A stretch of DNA of 64,000 nt from Polaribacter glomeratus (GTDB lineage: Bacteria > Bacteroidota > Bacteroidia > Flavobacteriales > Flavobacteriaceae). The translations under genes and the position numbers were made by a program. Position 1 is the stretch's first letter, and every line of letters begins with the position of its first letter. Positions 1-7,865 of this stretch are shown here, in pieces. The notes beneath the pieces were generated by a model that was not told where the DNA came from, did not search any database, and worked only from the letters and a program-made list of their open reading frames with translations. The DNA is taken from assembly GCF_002954665.1 (NCBI RefSeq), contig NZ_MSCM01000001.1, positions 1,871,349 to 1,935,348 on the forward strand. The letters run 5' to 3'.

Positions 1-25
1 ATTTTAAATAACGAACCAAAATAAT

Positions 26-63
26 TTTGACTCTTTGTATATTAATCGTAACATTGCAATTAA
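26..63 (+). promoter_or_regulatory. ars operon promoter with overlapping ArsR operator candidate
   Basis: A Bacteroidota-type promoter is visible: TTTG at 26-29, a 19-base spacer, and TAACATTG at 49-56, one mismatch from TAnnTTTG. An imperfect 22-base palindrome at 42-63 (outer arms TTAAT/ATTAA) covers the -7 element. A dimeric ArsR bound there would block RNA polymerase, so I infer autoregulation of the three-gene operon that starts at 78. Confidence 0.5.
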
Positions 64-77
64 ATAATAAATAAGAA

Positions 78-410
78 ATGGGATTAGCAAAAACAGAAAT
101 ATTTACCGACCTTCAAAATGAAATAGCCTTGTTCGCAAAAGTATTTGGACATCCTGCAAGAGTAGCTATTTTGCAACAACTGTTTAAAATAGACGCTTGC
201 TATTGTGGCGATTTGGTAAACGAAATAGGACTTGCACAACCTACCATTTCGCAACATTTAAAAGAATTAAAAAATTTAGGACTTATTAAAGGAACTATAG
301 AAGGCACTAGTGTTTGTTATTGCATCAACGCCGAAAATTGGACAAAGATGAAAGAGACGATGTTGCTTTTTCTAAATCAAGATATTACAACAAATGGAGA
401 TTGTTGCTAA
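78..410 (+). CDS. arsR: ArsR/SmtB-family arsenic-responsive repressor
   Basis: A 110-residue winged-helix repressor of the ArsR/SmtB family. The helix-turn-helix region is around residues 35-75 (AQPTISQHLKELKNLGLI). A Cys-x-Cys pair in ACYCGDLV sits where arsenite-sensing ArsR proteins carry ELCVCDL, and the protein ends in an extra Cys pair (DCC). Family knowledge: As(III) binding to the thiols releases the dimer from DNA. It is the first gene of a tight operon with an arsenate reductase-like gene and acr3, which supports arsenic rather than another metal as the signal. Confidence 0.9.
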   Translation: MGLAKTEIFTDLQNEIALFAKVFGHPARVAILQQLFKIDACYCGDLVNEIGLAQPTISQHLKELKNLGLIKGTIEGTSVCYCINAENWTKMKETMLLFLNQDITTNGDCC

Positions 411-443
411 ATATATTCATAAAAAAAAAAGATACTTATTAAA

Positions 444-1076
444 ATGAACACCACTACACCAACTTTATTTTTAGAAATTGCTACAGTAATTAACACCTTA
501 GATGTAAAAACTATTTCTGATGATCGCAAAGAAATCTTAAATTCTTTGGTAGCATTTATTCAGATCAAAGTTACACATCAAGAAGAAATTAGAATCAATT
601 TTATTTGTACGCATAATTCTAGAAGAAGCCATTTATCACAAGTTTGGGCGCAAACCATGGCATTTCATTATAACATTAAAAACGTTTTTTGTTATTCTGG
701 CGGAACAGAAGCAACAGCAATGTTCCCGATGGCTGCAGCAACTTTAAGAAATGCGGGCTTTGAAATCAAAACAGTATCCGAAGGAAAGAATCCTGTTTAC
801 AGCATTAAATATGCAGAAAATGAACATCCAATTATTGGGTTTTCTAAAAAGTTAGACGACTCATTTAATCCGAAATCAAAATTTGCAGCAATTATGACCT
901 GTTCACAAGCCGATGGAGCTTGTCCGTTTATTACGGGTGCAGAAAAGCGTATCCCAATTACATTTGAAGATCCAAAGGCTTTTGACAATACGCCGCAACA
1001 GGCAGAAAAATATCAGGAAAGAAGTTTGCAAATTGCAACTGAAATGTTCTATGTTTTCTCTAAAATAAAATCATAA
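444..1076 (+). CDS. Arsenate reductase-like low-molecular-weight phosphatase (thioredoxin type)
   Basis: A 210-residue protein of the low-molecular-weight tyrosine phosphatase/ArsC fold. The P-loop nucleophile motif CX5R is C55-THNSR-R61, followed by S62. A second conserved pair, C153-X6-C160 (CSQADGAC), matches the redox Cys pair of thioredoxin-coupled arsenate reductases (ArsC of plasmid pI258), and the FEDP stretch follows it. Expected role: reduce arsenate to arsenite for export by the next gene. The first 50 residues are an N-terminal extension absent from short ArsC proteins. The position of the second P-loop Cys of pI258 ArsC is Arg here. It lies 3 bp before acr3. Family assignment is firm; exact chemistry is inferred. 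Confidence 0.85.
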   Translation: MNTTTPTLFLEIATVINTLDVKTISDDRKEILNSLVAFIQIKVTHQEEIRINFICTHNSRRSHLSQVWAQTMAFHYNIKNVFCYSGGTEATAMFPMAAATLRNAGFEIKTVSEGKNPVYSIKYAENEHPIIGFSKKLDDSFNPKSKFAAIMTCSQADGACPFITGAEKRIPITFEDPKAFDNTPQQAEKYQERSLQIATEMFYVFSKIKS

Positions 1077-1079
1077 AAA

Positions 1080-2114
1080 ATGACATCAAAAAAATTAAGT
1101 TTTCTAGATAAAAATCTAACACTTTGGATTTTTGTTGCCATGGCAATTGGCGTTAGTCTTGGCTATTTTAATCCAACATTCCCAGACATTATCAACTCAT
1201 TCAATAGCGGAACAACGAATATTCCTATTGCTATTGGATTGATTTTAATGATGTATCCGCCTTTGGCGAAAGTAAATTACGCATTATTACCAAAAGTGTT
1301 TAGAAACACAAAAATCTTGTCTATTTCACTTATTTTAAATTGGATTGTTGGTCCGGTTTTAATGTTCTTTTTGGCAATCACGTTTTTACGCGACTATCCA
1401 GCATATATGGTAGGATTAATTTTAATTGGTTTAGCACGCTGTATTGCCATGGTGTTGGTTTGGAACGATCTTGCAGAAGGAAGCAGCGAATATGGCGCAG
1501 GTTTAGTGGCATTAAATAGTGTTTTTCAAGTTTTTGCCTACAGTTTTTATGCGTGGCTTTTTATAACGGTGCTTCCTCCCTATTTTGGTTTTGAAGGCGC
1601 AATTGTTGATATTTCTATTGCAACCATTGCCGAAAGCGTTGCTATTTATTTAGGTGTTCCGTTTGTGATGGGTATTTTAAGTCGACTTATATTGGTAAAA
1701 CTCAAAGGCGAAGATTGGTACACAAATAAATTTATACCAACTATTTCGCCAATCACATTAATTGCGCTGTTATTTACAATTGTAGTGATGTTTTCTTTAA
1801 AAGGCGAACTAATTGTAGAAATCCCTTTGGATGTTTTAATTATTGCGGTGCCTTTATTGCTCTATTTTACCATTATGTTTATTATTGGCTTTTTCGTTAC
1901 CAAAGCAACGGGCGCAACCTACGACAAAACAGCAGCCGTGGCTTTTACAGCAGCAGGAAATAATTTTGAATTGGCAATTGCAGTGGCGATTGCAGTATTC
2001 GGACTCAATTCAGGCCAAGCTTTTGCAGGCGTAATAGGACCGTTGGTAGAAGTGCCAGCCTTGATTTTATTGGTTCGCGTTTCATTCTGGTTAAAGAAAA
2101 AGTATTATGCTTAA
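1080..2114 (+). CDS. acr3: Acr3-family arsenite efflux permease
   Basis: A 344-residue inner-membrane protein with about ten hydrophobic helices. The Acr3 hallmark around residues 119-133 ([15 protein letters not shown]) contains the conserved Cys of the family, and a later stretch ([18 protein letters not shown]) matches the second conserved helix. It exports arsenite using the proton gradient. Length and order (arsR, reductase, acr3) are typical for Bacteroidota ars operons. The start is 3 bp after the previous stop, implying translational coupling. Confidence 0.92.
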   Translation: MTSKKLSFLDKNLTLWIFVAMAIGVSLGYFNPTFPDIINSFNSGTTNIPIAIGLILMMYPPLAKVNYALLPKVFRNTKILSISLILNWIVGPVLMFFLAITFLRDYPAYMVGLILIGLARCIAMVLVWNDLAEGSSEYGAGLVALNSVFQVFAYSFYAWLFITVLPPYFGFEGAIVDISIATIAESVAIYLGVPFVMGILSRLILVKLKGEDWYTNKFIPTISPITLIALLFTIVVMFSLKGELIVEIPLDVLIIAVPLLLYFTIMFIIGFFVTKATGATYDKTAAVAFTAAGNNFELAIAVAIAVFGLNSGQAFAGVIGPLVEVPALILLVRVSFWLKKKYYA

Positions 2115-2805
2115 AATAGTAACTGTATTACAAAAGATAGATAAGTCTTCTTAGCAAAATATAACCAACCGATGCTCAATAATTAGTAATAAACAACAAC
2201 AAATTACTTATGGCGAAGTTATAGAAATAGGTTGTGAGTTTGTAAAAGCAAACAAGCTTGCAACTATTTTAATTATTGATGCACACAAAAGTAAAAAATA
2301 TTAGCATTGTTATTTTAAAGACAAAGAATTCCGTTAAAAACGAACTTTATGTTTTGATTGATTTTCTTGGTTTAACCAGCCCAAAAGCGATGCTTTTAAA
2401 AAAAATAAGAACCTTAAAACAGCGTACTCTCTTTTTTGATAAAGTTCTACTTTGGATGATTATTTTCAGCTAATCTTTATCATTAATGCCCAATTAAAAA
2501 CATTTTTAGTTTGATAAACCTTTTTAAATAAATTATTTTTAAGATAGTTAACACCTTGTCTTGGTTCTTGCTTCTTAAAGAGAAGCGCTCTTTTGTCTTT
2601 TATAGTACAACAATAAATTTTGATACTAAACTGTTATTGTTTTCGCTTTTTTATCTAAACTTCTAAATGGTTTTATTTTTGATAAAAACACGTTTTTAGT
2701 AACCGTTTTAGTTTCTTTTGTTTACCTTTATAACACAGCTGTACTACTAGCAAAACATGCCTTTTGAGCGAACCAAATAAATATTCTACAACTTTTTAAA
2801 ATTTA

Positions 2806-2835
2806 TTGTACAACTTTTACAAAACTATTGTACAA
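2806..2835. repeat. Two TTGTACAA palindromes 22 bp apart
   Basis: The 8-base palindrome TTGTACAA occurs at 2806-2813 and 2828-2835. Start-to-start spacing is 22 bp, about two DNA helical turns, so two dimers could bind the same face. The motif (T/G)ACAACTTTT also recurs at about 2788 and 2810, with a degenerate copy near 2855. The elements lie about 290-320 bp upstream of the ABC-3C operon. Function unknown; an operator or a decayed mobile-element end are both possible. Confidence 0.35.
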
Positions 2836-2887
2836 TAAAATACAAAATATACCTCAACTTTTACACAGAACCTTATAAGCAACGCAT

Positions 2888-2918
2888 CAAAAGTTAGGTA
2901 ACTTTTGTATAAAAGTTA
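2888..2918. repeat. Nested inverted repeats (CAAAAGTTA / TAACTTTTG / AAAAGTTA)
   Basis: CAAAAGTTA at 2888-2896 and TAACTTTTG at 2899-2907 form a perfect palindrome around a GG centre. The right arm can instead pair with AAAAGTTA at 2911-2918 across a 4-base loop. Two mutually exclusive hairpins therefore share one arm. A direct repeat AAGGTTTT follows at about 2921 and 2945. It sits about 200 bp upstream of the ABC-3C start. Function unknown. Confidence 0.4.
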
Positions 2919-3108
2919 CTAAGGTTTTACATAGTTGTTTGTAAGGTTTTTTATGGATGTACATAAAGGGGTTTTTCTTTGATGGTTTTTTGATGGGAAA
3001 TTGTAACTTAGCTAGTAAGAGAAATAGATTATTAAACGAATGTAATTACCTTTTAAGTTTTAAAGCATTTAAAAATTAGATTCAAACATTCAGATAGACA
3101 TAATTTAA

Positions 3109-3116
3109 TATCTTTG
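3109..3116 (+). promoter_or_regulatory. -7 promoter element for the ABC-3C operon
   Basis: TATCTTTG at 3109-3116, followed by C, is an exact TAnnTTTG element. No clear TTTG is seen at the -33 position. The ATG of the first gene is only 8 bases downstream, so the transcript would be leaderless or nearly so. The operon therefore has its own promoter. Confidence 0.55.
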
Positions 3117-3124
3117 CGAACACT

Positions 3125-4030
3125 ATGAAATACCCATTAGAAAACTTAACAGACTTGGAATTTGAAGATTTAGTTGCATTAATTTGTAGCGAAATTTTAG
3201 GAATGGGTACAGTTGTATTTTCCAAAGGGACTGATTTTGGAAAAGATGCCAAATTTTATGGAAGAGCAAACAAATTTCCTAGTGAATCAAAGCCTTGGGA
3301 AGGTAAAATTATTATACAAGCTAAACATTCCGAAAAGGTAAACGCTAGTTGTTCTGATAGCGCTTTCAAAACTATAATTAAAAATAGTGTAATTCCTGCC
3401 ATTAATGGTCTGAAAGAAGCTAATAAGTTAGATTTCTACTTACTTTTTACTAACAGAAAATTAAGCGGAGTACAAGATTTTAGAATTGAAGATATAATTG
3501 ATACAAAAACTGGAATTGAAAATAGGGTTATTGGATTAGAAACTATAGAATATTGGATAAACCAATATCCTAAAATTGCTAGAACATTAAATAAACTTTT
3601 ACTTCCTCTAAGTTTTGACGAAAATGATTTGAAAGAAATAATAAATTCTTTTAGTAAAGTAGATAAGAAAAAAGGTGATTTACCTCAAATTCCTAAAAGA
3701 GATATTGTAAAGAAAAATGAAATAAATAATTTAAGTAAGGAATACTTTAATTACGTAATTAAAAGAAACCTTTTGTATTTAGAACAAATCAGAGAGTTTT
3801 TAACAAATCCAATTAATTCAGAGTATTTAGGTAAATATGAAAATACAATCGATGATATAAATGAAGAAATCATCATTCACAGACATGAATTTGAAAAATT
3901 TGATTTTATCTTTAATTATTTATATAAGTTTATCATAGAAAATAATCCTGAGCTAAAATCTAACAGAAGATTAGTTCGTTTATTTTTGCATTATATGTAT
4001 TATAACTGTGATATTGGAATTAATGAATAA
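3125..4030 (+). CDS. ABC-3C system effector: PD-(D/E)xK nuclease-like domain plus ABC-3C C-terminal domain
   Basis: 301 residues. The N-terminal ~150 residues look like a restriction-endonuclease fold: an acidic helix LTDLEFEDLVAL, then D41 in GTDFGKDAKF, then QAK (65-67) on a strand IIIQAKHSEK, giving an E...D...QxK active-site pattern. The C-terminal part (about 190-301) matches the domain shared by ABC-three-component effectors, ending in RLVRLFLHYMYYNCDIG. The gene is followed after 3 bp by the middle component, then the ATPase. Known of the family from comparative genomics: one variable effector is coupled to an ABC ATPase in predicted anti-invader systems. I infer DNA or RNA cleavage as the output; no activity can be read from sequence alone. 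Confidence 0.8.
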   Translation: MKYPLENLTDLEFEDLVALICSEILGMGTVVFSKGTDFGKDAKFYGRANKFPSESKPWEGKIIIQAKHSEKVNASCSDSAFKTIIKNSVIPAINGLKEANKLDFYLLFTNRKLSGVQDFRIEDIIDTKTGIENRVIGLETIEYWINQYPKIARTLNKLLLPLSFDENDLKEIINSFSKVDKKKGDLPQIPKRDIVKKNEINNLSKEYFNYVIKRNLLYLEQIREFLTNPINSEYLGKYENTIDDINEEIIIHRHEFEKFDFIFNYLYKFIIENNPELKSNRRLVRLFLHYMYYNCDIGINE

Positions 4031-4033
4031 ATT

Positions 4034-4285
4034 ATGCTAAAACCAACAAAACATACGAACATTAAATATTCTGTAATTTATATTGCAGGTAAAATCTTGG
4101 GCTTCCTGAAAAAGGAAACTCTCATAAAATATGAAGATTTAAAAGAAATGTTAGTAAACGAAATTGGAGTAAAAGCCAAAAACAATATCGATTTTTCTTT
4201 AACTTTTTTATTTGCAATTGGAAAAATAGAGTACTTAAAAAATATTGACGCAATTACGTTAATCAACGATAAGAATGAAAATTAG
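4034..4285 (+). CDS. ABC-3C system small middle component (MC6-like)
   Basis: 83 residues, predicted small alpha/beta winged-helix-like protein. The opening LKPTKHTNI and the pattern of a helix (IAGKILGFL), a loop and a second helix (FSLTFLFAIGKIEYL) resemble the short middle component type 6 of ABC-3C systems. It sits between the effector and the DUF2326-type ATPase and its last 11 bases overlap the ATPase gene, so the two are likely translated together in a fixed ratio. Assignment rests on similarity from memory and on position. A simple accessory DNA-binding protein is the alternative. Confidence 0.72.
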   Translation: MLKPTKHTNIKYSVIYIAGKILGFLKKETLIKYEDLKEMLVNEIGVKAKNNIDFSLTFLFAIGKIEYLKNIDAITLINDKNEN

Positions 4286-6026
4286 TAAAATATATTCTAA
4301 TAAAAATTTTAAAAATATTGAATTTAATGAAAAATTCAATGCTATTGTTGCGTCAAAACAATCGATAGAAAAAAAAGATACACACGGGTTAGGTAAATCT
4401 ACCTTAATTAGAATTATTGATTTTTTACTTATATCAAGTTATAATAAAAATACAGATAAATTATTAGGTAACAATCTTTTTATTGGTCAAGAGTTTTACA
4501 TAGAATTAAAACTAAATAACGGAAAGTATTTAGTTATTAAACGCTCTATAAATTCAGCCACTAAAATATTTTTCAAATTAAATGATTATAAACTTGATAG
4601 TTTTAAATTGAATATTAACTGGGATGAAGAATTAACATTCAAAAAAGCAAGAGCAAAATTGGATGAATATTTAGATTTTAATGTTTTACCAAATTGGGAT
4701 TACAGAAAGGCTATAACATACTTTTTACGAAGTCAACAGGATTTTTTAGATGTATTTAAATTAAACAAATTTAAAGGCAAACATAAAGATTGGAAGCCCT
4801 TAGTTTTTGATATACTTGGATTTAATGGAACTCTAATTTTAGATAAATTAGAAATTGAAGAGGAAATAGATAATTTAAAGAAAAAAACACAAACTTTAAG
4901 ATTAGAAGCACAAATAGATACTTCCGAAAAAGATAGATTAGTAGGGCTTTTAGAAATAAAAAAAATTGAACTTTCCGAGATTAAAAACCAAATAGATAAA
5001 TTCAATTTCTTTAAAGAAGACATTCAAACCAATAAACATCTTGTTGAAGAAATAGACTCTAAGCTTCAAGCTTTTAATACCGATAGATATAGAATTTCTT
5101 ATGAAATTAACAAAATAGAATCTTCATTATCAGAAATAAATGATGATGTTGACGACCAAGAAATTAATAGTCTGTTTGATGATGTAAACTTGTATTACCC
5201 GAATCAATTAAAAAAGGAATATAGCGATTTAATTAACTTTCAAAAATCCTTAACAACAGAACGTAAAGTGTACCTTTCTGAAACTTTATTTCTGCTAAAA
5301 CTTGATTACACCAAATTAAACAAAAACATTAAAGAAATAGAATTTCAAAAAAGCGATTTATTATCCTTATTAACAGAAAAAGATAGTTATTTTAAATTTA
5401 AAGAATATCAGAAAAAAACAATTGGTATTGAAGTTGAAATTGAGCGCATTAAAATTAAATTAGAAACTATCGATAGTACTTTAATTTTAGAAAATGATAT
5501 AAAAGACAAGCGAGAAATAATAAATGATAAAATTTCAGAATTAAAGGAATCTTTAACTGAAAGAAAACACTCTAATATTAATAAAGTTTTCAACTCTATT
5601 ATAAAAGAAATATTAGATACAAATGCTTTGATTTCTTTGAAGTTAAATAATCAAGGGAATATAGAATTCAATGCTGATTATTTAAATAAAGTAGACTTAA
5701 TAAATACTTCTGAATCACAAGGAACAACATATAAAAAATTACTTTGCGTTGCATTTGACTTATCTTTATTAGTTAGTTATTCGGATAAATCATTCTACAA
5801 ATTTGTATATCACGATGGAGTTTTAGAAGGTTTAGACGATAGAATTAAAATCAGATATATAAAACTAATAAAGGAGTTTTGTGAAGAATATGACTTACAA
5901 TATATAGTAACTTTAATTGATTCTGATTTACCAAAAGATATGTCTAATTTAATTGAAAATAAAGATATTTGTCTAAGACTAAACGATAAAGATAATTCTG
6001 GTAAATTATTTTTGAATAGTTTCTAA
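4275..6026 (+). CDS. ABC-3C system ATPase, DUF2326/SMC-like
   Basis: 583 residues with an SMC/RecN-like ABC ATPase layout. The N-terminal lobe has a Walker A region HGLGKST (37-43) followed by LIRIIDFLL, characteristic of DUF2326 ATPases. A long Lys/Glu-rich coiled coil spans roughly 185-450. The C-terminal lobe has a signature-like SESQGTTYKKLL (about 477-488) and a Walker B/D-loop region FVYHDGVLEGLDDR (about 509-522). The Walker B region has Asp but no classical Glu after it, as seen in this clade. Last gene of the three-gene operon. Inferred role: nucleic-acid sensing or threading that switches on the nuclease-like effector. Confidence 0.82.
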   Translation: MKISKIYSNKNFKNIEFNEKFNAIVASKQSIEKKDTHGLGKSTLIRIIDFLLISSYNKNTDKLLGNNLFIGQEFYIELKLNNGKYLVIKRSINSATKIFFKLNDYKLDSFKLNINWDEELTFKKARAKLDEYLDFNVLPNWDYRKAITYFLRSQQDFLDVFKLNKFKGKHKDWKPLVFDILGFNGTLILDKLEIEEEIDNLKKKTQTLRLEAQIDTSEKDRLVGLLEIKKIELSEIKNQIDKFNFFKEDIQTNKHLVEEIDSKLQAFNTDRYRISYEINKIESSLSEINDDVDDQEINSLFDDVNLYYPNQLKKEYSDLINFQKSLTTERKVYLSETLFLLKLDYTKLNKNIKEIEFQKSDLLSLLTEKDSYFKFKEYQKKTIGIEVEIERIKIKLETIDSTLILENDIKDKREIINDKISELKESLTERKHSNINKVFNSIIKEILDTNALISLKLNNQGNIEFNADYLNKVDLINTSESQGTTYKKLLCVAFDLSLLVSYSDKSFYKFVYHDGVLEGLDDRIKIRYIKLIKEFCEEYDLQYIVTLIDSDLPKDMSNLIENKDICLRLNDKDNSGKLFLNSF

Positions 6027-6215
6027 AAGTAAATTCTCCTTATTTTCGTTTTATGTTAAACATTTTTTTCAAATTCAAAATTCTCATTTCAAAATATCAT
6101 TTATCAAAACAAAGAAGAGAAATCGATAAAAAATAACATAATTAAACAGAAACCTCTGCTTATTTTCTTGAAAACAAAAATGGTCTGCATCCTCATCTAA
6201 AAACATAACTCAATA

Positions 6216-6656
6216 ATGCAAAACTCACAAATAATCAAACAAATTGTCCAGAATAGTATTTGCAGCGAAGATTCTTATTATAATTACAAAACAGAAGAAC
6301 TAATCGCAATACCCAATGCGTCTATTGGTTTTGATGAAGAAGAGTTTCAATAAATTTTTAAAAGCGAATTAGAAAAGGTAAAAGAACATACAGAGGACTT
6401 CATAAAAATAGAGCCGCCAGAAAGCTTTGAGTCCTTTAAAATAATGGAACTTTTCACAGCCCAAATGCCAGAAATTGAATTGAAATTCCTCTTAAAAAAA
6501 GTTTTAGAAAATAAAAAACCATTTGAACGGTTTAAGCATCCTATTGAAACTTCAAGCTTTAGAGAAGCATGGTTTGAATTTCAACAAAATGAACTTGAAA
6601 AAATAGTAGCAAAAAAACTAGAACACGGTATTAAAATTAAATTAAATCGTATCTAA
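6216..6656 (+). pseudogene. UPF0158-family gene interrupted by an in-frame TAA
   Basis: From ATG 6216 one frame runs to a stop at 6654-6656 (146 sense codons), broken only by TAA at 6351-6353, codon 46. The parts before (YYNYKTEELIAIPN) and after the stop (KKPFERFKHPIE, SFREAWFEFQQNELE) both resemble the small UPF0158 family, whose function is unknown. A shorter product could start at ATG 6444 and would keep only the conserved C-terminal half (70 residues). The simplest reading is a recent nonsense mutation (for example CAA or GAA to TAA) or a sequencing error. Upstream, 6027-6215 holds only a 27-codon ORF (6054-6137) with no supporting features. Confidence 0.75.
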
Positions 6657-6900
6657 AAATACTTTACGAAGATTAAATGAAAGCCTTTTGTATTTCTCAG
6701 TCGCTTTCTAAAACTCTCAAATACGCTTTAAATCATTTAATTTATAAACGAGCTTGCGCGTTAAAAAAAGGAACCCTTCACTTTTTGACTCTTTAACTTA
6801 AAAAAGTTAACTTCGCTATCTGCCGATATCTGTCATTAAAACAGCCTTTTATCAGTATTAAGTTGAGCTTCCTTATAACCATGCTAAAAAATTATAAAAT

Positions 6901-7581
6901 ATGAAACGTATTATTACAGCAATTGTTTTTACCGGAATTTTAATTTCCTGTAATTCATCAGACAAAACAAAAACGACTACAAAGGAATCTTCTACAACAA
7001 AAACAGTAACAGAAAGTGTTTCTAGTATAGACACACAATTAAAAGCTATTGATACAGATGAAGCTTTAATTGCCACCGCATTAATGGCGGCTCCCGAAGA
7101 AAGTAGGGCGACTTGTAAAGTTATTGGTTATAATATGGCTGGTGAATTTGTAACGCTAAAAGAAGGAAGTAATCAATTTATTGTTCTTGCTGATAACCCT
7201 AAACAGGCTGGCTTTAATGCCGCATGTTACCATAAAGACTTAGAGCCGTTTATGGCGAGAGGCAGGGCTTTAAAAGCAGCAGGAAAAACGAGTGAAGAAA
7301 TCTTTGCGATCCGTGAAGCAGAAATGAAATCGGAGAAGCTTAAAATAACTTCTGGAGCTACTTTACACATCTACTATGGAGCAAATGCACTATATAACCC
7401 TGAAACTTCAAAAGTTGGCGGAGCGCAACTTCGTTATGTGGTATATATGCCTTGGGCTACCTCAGCATCTACGGGTTTGCCAAATGCACCGGTAGCATCA
7501 AATCATCCTTGGATTATGAATCCTGGAACACATAGAGCGCACATTATGATTTCTCCTTTACCAGAAGAAGTTAAACAATAG
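6901..7581 (+). CDS. Uncharacterised lipoprotein
   Basis: 226 residues. The N-terminus is a lipoprotein signal with lipobox LISC (Cys18), then a Ser/Thr/Lys-rich linker (about 20-45) typical of Bacteroidota surface or periplasmic lipoproteins. The folded part (about 55-226) contains two further Cys (in ATCKVIGYN and AACYHKDLE) that could form a disulfide, and ends in an HPWIMNPGTHRAHIMISP segment rich in His and Met. I do not recognise the family. It stands alone with 244 bp upstream and 284 bp downstream in which I see no other gene. Confidence 0.7.
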   Translation: MKRIITAIVFTGILISCNSSDKTKTTTKESSTTKTVTESVSSIDTQLKAIDTDEALIATALMAAPEESRATCKVIGYNMAGEFVTLKEGSNQFIVLADNPKQAGFNAACYHKDLEPFMARGRALKAAGKTSEEIFAIREAEMKSEKLKITSGATLHIYYGANALYNPETSKVGGAQLRYVVYMPWATSASTGLPNAPVASNHPWIMNPGTHRAHIMISPLPEEVKQ

Positions 7582-7865
7582 CCTTTATACCGAATTAAAA
7601 ATAGATACAATTTACAGCTAGTTTTGGTCTGCATATTAATATACTAAAGAATTTTCTATTTGGTTTGTATTTGATTGATTAGGCGCTTAATTACCCAACA
7701 ATCTTTATTCCCAAAGGTTAGCATACGCTAAAGTTTTAAATAAATTCCCTACTCCTTTTTAAGCTAAAAACCAATAAATCATATATTTACGATAAAATTA
7801 CTTTAGTATTGTAACGAAGCCCTATCGGTTTTAAACTGTATTTTGTTATAACCAAACACGAACCA

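Larger units (their letters stand above)
2115..3108. other. Gene-poor 1-kb stretch between the ars operon and the ABC-3C locus
   Basis: No convincing gene on either strand. A reading frame without an ATG at 2152-2301 (containing ITYGEVIEIGCEFVKANK) reads like part of a real protein and may be a gene remnant; I could not name its family. A 65-codon ORF at 2276-2473 has no recognisable features. The right half (about 2780-2960) is rich in short direct and inverted repeats, listed separately. Together with the broken UPF0158 gene further on, this looks like a site of past gene gain and loss. Confidence 0.6.

Noticed and set aside
2276..2473. 65-codon plus-strand ORF
   Set aside because: No conserved motif, no promoter or neighbour support, and it lies in a low-complexity AT-rich gap.
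3125..4030. Reading the effector as a stand-alone Mrr-like type IV restriction enzyme
   Set aside because: The C-terminal domain and the linked middle component and DUF2326-like ATPase fit the ABC-3C arrangement better.
6054..6137. 27-codon ORF after the ABC-3C ATPase
   Set aside because: Too short and AT-biased to support; no family resemblance.
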